From: Schistosoma haematobium
Lineage: Eukaryota; Platyhelminthes; Trematoda; Strigeidida; Schistosomatidae
NCBI RefSeq assembly: GCF_000699445.3
Contig: NC_067198.1
Location: forward strand, 32,206,536 to 32,270,535
Direction of reading: 5' to 3'
Length of the DNA stretch: 64,000 nucleotides
The notes under the pieces were generated by a model, which saw only the letters and a program-made list of their open reading frames with translations, ran no database searches and was not told the origin of the DNA. Position numbers and translations under genes: made by a program. Shown in pieces: positions 52,401 to 61,800 of the stretch (position 1 is the stretch's first letter; each line of letters begins with the position of its first letter).

Positions 52401-55400
52401 CACGATTACTTATCAAAATGAGTGGTATTTTAATGCATGCTTTTGGTCGCCTAATAATTTACTATCTAGCTTGCATAATTTATTGGTTTTATACATATAT
52501 CTGTAGTAAATTTTTATTTTGTTTTTTCTTGAAGGAATTTTTTACCTTCTGAAGCTGCTAGTGAATTGATACACCTTGCCAGCAGTCTGGATACATATGG
52601 TATTGACCCGATTCGTGTTAAGGTATGAGTGATTCCGGATGTTCTTTCTTAAATGTTAGTTTTTTCAAAATATATTCGTACTATCATTATTATCATTACG
52701 GCAGCCAGTATATATGCATATTTACCGTAGTAATAATAGGTCAATGGTATTGCAGTGGCCAAATCAAACCCATGAAGTCATCAACAATTGCACTTAGCCA
52801 TGTTAATTAATGAGGACTGTATTGTTAGGGCAGACAGGGTTGTCGTAACCAATGGTTAGAGTTTTGAGGTCACATGGATCAGAATAGTTTCCAATCATGC
52901 AGGTGCATTCACACTCTTCCTTCCTTTGGAACCTGATTCCTGAAATCTTCTTACACCCTTTTCCTTTTTTCGAAATCTAATCCCTTCGACTACAACTGAT
53001 ACTGTCACTACTTGTGATACCTTGATAATTTTCCTGATAATATTATCTCGCTGTGCCAGTGTGTTGTGGCAACTTGGACCGATGCGCATATGCTTGAAGT
53101 TCTACGTTGCATGTGAATGACTGACTGAATGGTAGTACAGATAAATGTCATGTACCTTTACAAAATAAGTGTTTTTTTCAAGCTTACAAAAAGGATATTC
53201 ATACGACTTTACAGTACTAAATTGTATACTCTCGGTTCTGATAAATTCCTTAGTAACGACGTCAAAATGTTCCCTGTCAGACCAAAATACTGGGAGGTTT
53301 TCTTAGTTTGTTTAAACTAGAGTCAGAGACCTCACTTTTGAACCATCAAGTCAATATTTCTGAAAAAAAGTATTTTTGTATTATGACGGAACAACTGACT
53401 ATTGAAATTACTAGAATTGCTTATGTAGTCGAACTAATAGTAATTCAGTAGGCATGCTACGGTGAATAACGTGTTAGTTTAAGTTATTGTAAAAAATACC
53501 ACTCATAGCAAATCACATAGTCCTAAAAAGATCATTAAACCATCAAATATTCATCATCTTAAGCACCAAATCTTCATTATACAATTTCATGCTTATTTGA
53601 ATGAGTATACAGCAACATACTGCTTACATTCATCTTTTCTGTAGAAAAGTTTAAGCGAAACGTACTCCAAAATACTAGTCTACTAATTAATGTCCGTTTA
53701 TCGATTTAGAGATATAACGATGTCTGTTAGTTTAGGACGATTGTAACTAGCATAAACTCATTACTTTTGACTTTCTTTCTTGTTAACGACCTACAAAATT
53801 TGTATGGTTTTCGCGCTTTTCGAGGTACTTTGTTATTTATAGCATAAAAATAATTAATGTCAATATCTTTAATTGGGAAAGTCACGATTTTTGGTATTCA
53901 TAAAAAAATTAGCCTTTTAACATCTGGCATAATCTTAACTATTTGAGTGATAGGTTCATGCTGTTTAACATGAATTTTCTATTTGTCTACATGATTTTAT
54001 TATATCTGTTGACGTGTGCGAATTTGCCACAAGCTATATTGTGTTAGTTAATTGGAGGTGGTGGACTTAAACCCTTGACCTAGGTTTCGTGCTATTTGAC
54101 ACGTCAGCAAAGTATGTCTATTTTCTTGAGAAAATTGGTGCTCCTTGAAAGATCGGAATCTTTGCCACCAAGCATCAGAGTTTGAGACGCTACCACTGGT
54201 ATTCAAGCTATATTACCTTTTCCAAACCATAAACTCAACTCTCCTTACAGTCAGCTACCGATAATGTGGACTTGTTAAGATATGTAAATTTCAAAACTTA
54301 TTGATTGGATTTCAATCACGTTTCAGTAACTATCAAATATATCTTTCGTTTCAAAAGTCAATAAACTAATCTTCAATAAGATACTTTGTGCCAACTAAGC
54401 TGAATACTGCCTAGGAAAGTTCGGGGGAACTATAACCCTCTCCCGACTAGCTGTTACCCCAACATGGTGGTTGAGCTTGCCTATCATAATGACTCAACCG
54501 AGATATACTGACTTAGACACTTGCTCCTTTAGGTTCTGCCATGTCGAATAGCGGTTGGAGGACGGTATGACAAGGCAGCATTTCAAGGTCCGAGGACAAA
54601 GTCGTATTGCTGACTGTCCATGGGTTTGGGAGCAGTAAGATGTTCCCCTCGGATACCCAACATCTGCAGCGATACTACCTTTTCACGATGGAAGGAAGAG
54701 GTCAGAAAACATTGACTCTACAACTTTGCTGACCCCACTTTACCCCACGGATTTCCGTTTCTGGCAGTAAGGCCTTTTGAATTACAGTGTTAACGCTCCA
54801 CAAAATTCTCACAGAAAGACTGTGGCTGACCTCTGGCAATTTTTTCTTGTGCTCTGAGGTCATGCTCACAAGTCACTAGGACCACCATCAATCCAGTTTC
54901 CTCAAGTGCCCTAGGGAGGGATATCGTTCCATAGTGTACGTAGTCGGGAAGCAAAAACCATTTTCATACCTTTAGTAGCCTGTGAGATCGCGTCATTCAT
55001 ATTCAATCTCCATCTTTATCGCTAAATATTATTTCTACCTCAACTATCAACTTTAACCCTCTCCTGAAAAGCAAAGCGTAGCAGTGACCGGATTTACATT
55101 ATGCGATAAAAAAGACACATTAAGTCGTTTACATAATAAAAAAATGCCCTAGTTTTAAATGTTGGGTTTCACTAGGCTCCTTACAAATCCTTGTTTCATG
55201 TTGCATCTCAACCGCAGTACCAATGAGAAGAAGTGTAATGCCAGTGAAGGAATCTATAAAGTTGATCACTAGTTAATCAACTGCCTTTAATTCAGTAATA
55301 CGAAATCAGTCTTTGCATATGAAAAACTGAAGTGGCTTCTAATCTTGAATGTCGTTAACACCGTCATGATACACTTAGAGCCCTTAATGACGATATACAA

Positions 55401-58400
55401 CCTAATAGAGCAAGTCGTATTCTGTATATAATAAATTTTCTCCGGTCAAAAATCTTCAAATGCTGCTGTTTCAGGAGTATTCTTAGCGTACATTGACAAT
55501 GTTGTGCAGTTTAAGTGTGACTATATGTTTTTTGTAGAATGTAAGTCACTGCTCAATAATTAGTTTCGTCCTGGAACACTGGATTCGATGGTCTAGACAC
55601 ACTTATTGCATATTAAAAGATGATTACTTTCGACACACCACCATGCTATGGTTAAGCCCTTAGGAATGGCGCAGCACAATGATTTAGACACTTTTCAGAT
55701 ATCGTTCAGGATAATAACACACTTTTAACGCGATCGAAGTATCCCTTAGTTGCATTAATATTTACGACCAGCTGTAATGCATCTTGTTATTATTTTGTGA
55801 TTTTCCTCCTATTTATTCACAATACCGATGACTTATTTCTGTGCCATTCGTATGTCAGTGTTTTTTCTCTATCAAGGATTTCTTAAAATGTTATAGTTAA
55901 AAAGTAAACAGTAAATTAAAATTTTGTCGAAATGCTTTTTGGCGAGCTTCGTGTAAGTTACTTTTTATTTTCTGAATCTAGAAGTTTGATATGTTCTTTT
56001 TCGTCACTTTAGTTCACTATGAATTTCTTTCCGTGTTTGCCTGTACGTTTTTTACTCATCAGGAAGATCTATCAGTGTTTATGTACCGTATAAATTTATT
56101 TTGATCTTTTATTTATTTATTTTAACACACAAGGGTGAGTGTAATATAAATGAACAGAAATTAGTGTACAAAAGTGAAATAATGGTACTAACACAAATAC
56201 TGATACTACTACCAATAATAATGGGAGAACCAGTTCCGTTATGAAAAATACAACCAGAAATTCAGTTAAAAAAGTTACGTTAACTTTAGATAAGATGGTA
56301 GAAGAAAGTTACAGCATGATCTCTACCGGCTCCTATTCTGAGCCATGTTTGATAACGTCTCAAGCCATCGTGTTGTACCATCTCTAGGACCCCAACCAAG
56401 AAGTCATAAAGGACCAACAGAGGCCGGTCCCGTACAGCTTTCCTTCATACCACACCATGTCATGCAGTGACCACCTCTCGGCTTTCTCTAACCAGTCCAA
56501 GCATCGGTAAATAATGCACGATGTGGAATTCTCTGGGATGACATTCGGAGAACATGTCCAAGTCACCAAAGTCGATATTCCAAAATGGTAGCATCAATCG
56601 AATTATCGTCGTTGTGTCCGAACACACAATGTCGAACCTCTACATTACTAGCATGGTGTTGCCACTGAATGTCAGCAATCCTTCAGAGACGACGGTCAAA
56701 CAGAGAAAGTCGTTTAACGTCCTCAACTCGGAGAGGCCAGGTTTCACAAGCATAGAGCAAAATCGCTCTCACCGACACATTGTAGATCCGACCTTTTACA
56801 GCCTGGCTAACATCACGAAGGCGCCAAAGGTGGCCCAGATTGGCATAAGCCGCTCTGGCTTTCATTATACGTGAATTGATCTCACCTCTCAAGCAACCAT
56901 CAGCACTTATGCAGCTGCGCAGATACACGAACTTCTCGACTACTTCTATCTGCTCACCATCCAGGGTGAGTGCAGGTTTAGAGTCCTGTCAGTCTTGTAA
57001 AATTACGTTGCACTTGGAAAGTGCAAAGCATTTACCATACCTACGGGCACTAATTGATAACTGACTAAGTGCGGATTGCATGGCCTGGGTATCATTGCGC
57101 AGTAAGACAATATCATCAGCATGCTCAAAGTTGAGAAGTGTTTCTCCAGGCAGCAGATCCATATCACCATTACCTACATCCATCAGAACTGTTTACAGAA
57201 CGTCATCGACAGCAAAGTTGAAGAGAAATGGTGGGATTGGGTAACCCTGTCTAACCCCATTGCTTGAATGGAACAGTGGAGAGAGGTGGTTGTATGCCCT
57301 CACTCTGCTTGAGGTGTTTTCATATAGGGCTTTCAAGATGTTAATAAACTTCCCAGACACACCGTTCTTCAGTAGACAATACCAGAGTACAATCTTGTCC
57401 AACGAATCAAAGGCAATACTTATGTCAAGAAACACTATTGTTGGCTTGTGATAAGTATGACGGTGTTCTAACATTTGGCGGAGGGTGAAGATATGATCAG
57501 TGCATCCTTGATCATAACGAAAACCAGTCTGATCCTCGTCAGTCAATCTTCTTCGGATTTTGAACAATTTACGGAGTATGACGGAAGTAGACCTATCTCC
57601 TGATAGTTGTTGCAGAAACAAAGTGAACCCTTTTCAAAGACAGGGACATCTATCGTCTCATTCCACGATGTTGGAACACTAATTGTCAGATCTTTGTAAA
57701 CAACTAAATCAGTTTCTTAACCAGAAAGTCACCACCATATTTATAAAGAGCCGGAGGTAAGTCGACTGGGTCTGAGTTGGAGTTCCTTGTGGACTTCCGC
57801 CTGATTAGGTGGATCCATTGTCACAAGTCATGGAGGGCAGGGAAGTCTGGTCGATGCTGCCAGAGCACCAGACCAGTTGAACTGCTCCTAAAAAAACTCT
57901 GCCTATCGTCCAAGACGCCGGTAGATGTTATTGGTTGGCCTCTCATCATCCCCACAGATTGTTTCACTCATACCAAACTTCTTACTGTCTGCCTCGAATG
58001 AGTTAAAAGGGCTTTAGACAGTTACCAGAAGCAGCTTCTGTCTTCTTAGGGGGTCACACTCCGAATCTTTGACCTAAAGGTCTAATCTACAAGGGAGTGG
58101 AGCAGCGTTAGATGATACAGTCTCATGGTATCCGCTAACCAACAATAGGTTCATACACCATTTGTTCCCTCGCGATCCTAGAGACTATGTTCACCATCGT
58201 TTTGGAATCAGGGTTTCCCAACTCCCCTAGGTTGACCATCTGGACCCATAAATCCGGTTATAGCACCGGACATTCTCCTTTCGTCCTCTCAATTTCCTAA
58301 ACAACACCGCCGCCACGAGAAGTCAGAGAGTAGGACTTTTCTGGCGGTGGCCGTATAAGAGCATTTCGAGAGGGAGAGTGGACTCTCCTCAACCTCCACC

Positions 58401-58761
58401 GTACTGGGGCATTTGATCTTATTGATCAGTTCAATAAAAGATCCAAAAATTTTTACTCATTACTATTTCTATTCACACAGATTGATCTCTTTTTTCTTGT
58501 TCAGTTTTAAAATTTTTGATCTATAGTTTAGTTTTCTTGTTCACTGTTCATCTGTGTTATGATCTAATGATTTATGTTCACTAGACCGCTAAAATTTCGT
58601 ACATGATATTATAATTAATGAATGATAATAGATTGGAATTTATCGGAAAGGATTTTCGCTAAAGAAAGTTTATACTTTTTGTGACTGGAAGCTAGTGATA
58701 ATTTGACAGCACTGTCATCTCTCATTCTGTATAAACATTACTTTTATCAAATGAAGTAGGC

Positions 58762-58835
<74 letters not shown>

Positions 58836-61800
58836 GCCGTTAGAAAATAAGTAGTGTTTTCGTTGTTTGTTACTAACTTTTAGTATAATCGTATATGGAC
58901 ATACACATGTATTTTGTAGGGCACCTGTAGAAATCTCTATATTCAGTTCGTATTTGCTATCAGTTTGGTTTGTTAAACTTTCATAGAATTATCACTGTTT
59001 TACTATTAATTTTTTTATGAAATCAAATCAATCATCTGATTGCAGTTTTGCTTTTAATTGATAAACGTCATTTAAAAGTAAGCGTTACCTTGACAAAACC
59101 TGTATCCCTTCCCCTTAAGATATAGGGGGATGTCGTTATTATCATGTAAAGTTCTCCAGTTTTTGTTTAGTAAAACTTAAATATAATAATTGATAAAAAC
59201 AATATAATATAACCCAATAGCCAATTACTTGTTGATATACTTAACTTGAAGCTATACTTCTGATATAAGAAACAGTAGTGCTAATCGGTTGCCCAAACTA
59301 AACTACACAGGACGAGAGCTAAATGAATAAAAGCTTAATGACTTTATCACTAAACTATCGAAGATGACAGGTGGTTACAGATAGTTTCTAAAACATGCAT
59401 TTCTTTGCAAAGATTATTCTTATACGTTTTTCCCACTTCATATAGTAGATCATCATAAAAAGTATTTCTGGGTTCCTGTAGTTCTTCAAAGAGTTCATAC
59501 GGAGTAAATTGTACTCAGTAATAAAATGAATCAGTTACATTTAAATTTCAAAACGCCTCACCATTTTTGTTTTATGTGTCTTTTATCTTTGCTGTACGAA
59601 CTACTTTGGTCTAACTTATACAACTATTTACAACCGCCAATAAGTTAGCAGTTATTATTTTCTTCAATGTACTGTAACATACATATTCTTTTTATGGTAA
59701 AATAAAGCTGTTTCTGGAACAAATTACACCAACATATCGGCGATCCTCATTCGTTTTGATACTTAAAGTTGGAGATCGAAGAGTCTCTTATTAGGAAGAA
59801 ATAGCTGTCCATTTGAGATCAGTATGATCTACCGAACATAATAATCTCCATAAAATTAGCTCATCTAAACAATTGACATTTTATTGCCTTATCAAACTAT
59901 TTAAATCAAAATAAGTGTTCTTACAAGATTAGTGAATGTTATTACATATAGTTATCCAATTCGGTAATTCGCATGAAACATCTCAGTAACTATAATATTA
60001 CTAGTGTTCGCGCAAAAGCGAAATGATCTACATTATATATATATGATCGAAAAGCTCGTTTATTTGGGTAGCTGCGTAATTGGTGATCCTCATATGACTG
60101 ATGAGACCAATTTGCGTACAATGGAAACCAGAGCGATCTATGCCAATCTGGGCCATCTTCGGCGCTGTCTGGCCTTCATTTCGGGTTTACAACGTATCGA
60201 TGAGAGTAGTTTCACCTTGTTTGTAAAACTTGGCCTATCTGAATTGAAAATATCAGTCGACTCCCTGTGTTTGATTATCGTTGTCTCCGAAGGATTGCTG
60301 ATACTCAGTGGCAACATCATTTTAGTAATGCAGATGTTCAGCAACGTATGTTTGGGCACAGTGACATGGTTCAGAACAGAAGTCAGTGACAGTCCTGCTG
60401 TAACTTTTTTTCACTTCGTTCCTAAAAGTGAGAGTAACTTCTTTGACTGGAAGAATACTTTTTTTATTGGTTTACTCATTTCGACTCATTTGTTTCTTTA
60501 TTGAGCTCTCCACTATCTCCTCACAACCTTATTTTCTTATCGTGTGGTGCATATTTACTTTGGCGCCCCTTTATACCAATATTTGTGTGTTTAGATAATA
60601 ATATACATATATAAGAGACCTCGTTGTTTAACTTAGATTTCTAATCTTTTACTTTGTGCAGATAATGTTAACAATTGGCTGTTTGACGAAATAATTCATC
60701 CGTCTTTTAATTTGTTATTATACAAACTATTATTTATGGAATGATCTTTAAGGAATTCAAGATTTTCCTCTGTTATCCTAATTTCTTTGGATAATTAAAT
60801 TAAAACTAAACAATCATTTCACCATTTATTTGATATTTTATCATAATTTTCTAAAAACTTGTGTATATCAGTGACATGGTGAGAGGGGGGGTGCACTTGA
60901 TAGGGAAATATTTATTTCAAAAACAGAAAAAATTAGTTATTAAAGGAATAAAAGTTTTGGGATTCTAGTTGTTTTTTTTTCTTCAGCCAATGATTAATGA
61001 AATGGCATTAATAATTAATTTCTCTTATTCCTTCTACACTAAATATACTCCTTGGTCAACAGGTTCCAGGTACCTATGATTCTTCCTCATAGTCCGTGTT
61101 TATCTTATCTAAAAATCTATTTCTGTTACTTTTACTTCCCTGGTTAAGTTCCAATCTCTCTAGGTTAGTTTTGACTATACTATAAGAACAATGACTGTAA
61201 ATGCTTATGGTCATTCGGAATTTACGAACTTATATATGTGGGTTACTCGATTGTTTTTATTAATGGTCATTAATGTGCACATTACCAAAGAATGCAATAC
61301 TGTGCAAATTTTTTAAACAAATATACACATTATCCTCTTTTACAACTGGTGAATATTTTCCTTTATTCAACTTTCTACTTTTTTCTATTCCAAACCTGTT
61401 ATATTGTTGGTTATTTGGTACGAACACAAATCTGATGTGTCCTGCTGTTTTTGTTTTCAATCTCTACTGATTATTATGATGGTTTAAACTATTATCAGTT
61501 TCAGTTTGGAAAGGACAGGCGGCTTGATGGCCTGTGTTAGTCCTGGCTTTGTTCTTGATTTTTTCTTTTTCTTTTAACAAATAACACTTGAATAATTTAA
61601 AATTAAAACACGAAGTTCAGTGAAGGGATCTCTTTTCAACGAATTTATTATCAAGCAGTACAATCGTGTATATATGAAATTTTTTTTGTTTTTTGTAAAA
61701 GTACTAATTCCGTGAGGAAATGTGAACGCAATTAACCATGACGTAATAAAAAGATTATAATACTAGATTACGTAATACGAATAATAACAATAGATTTAGT

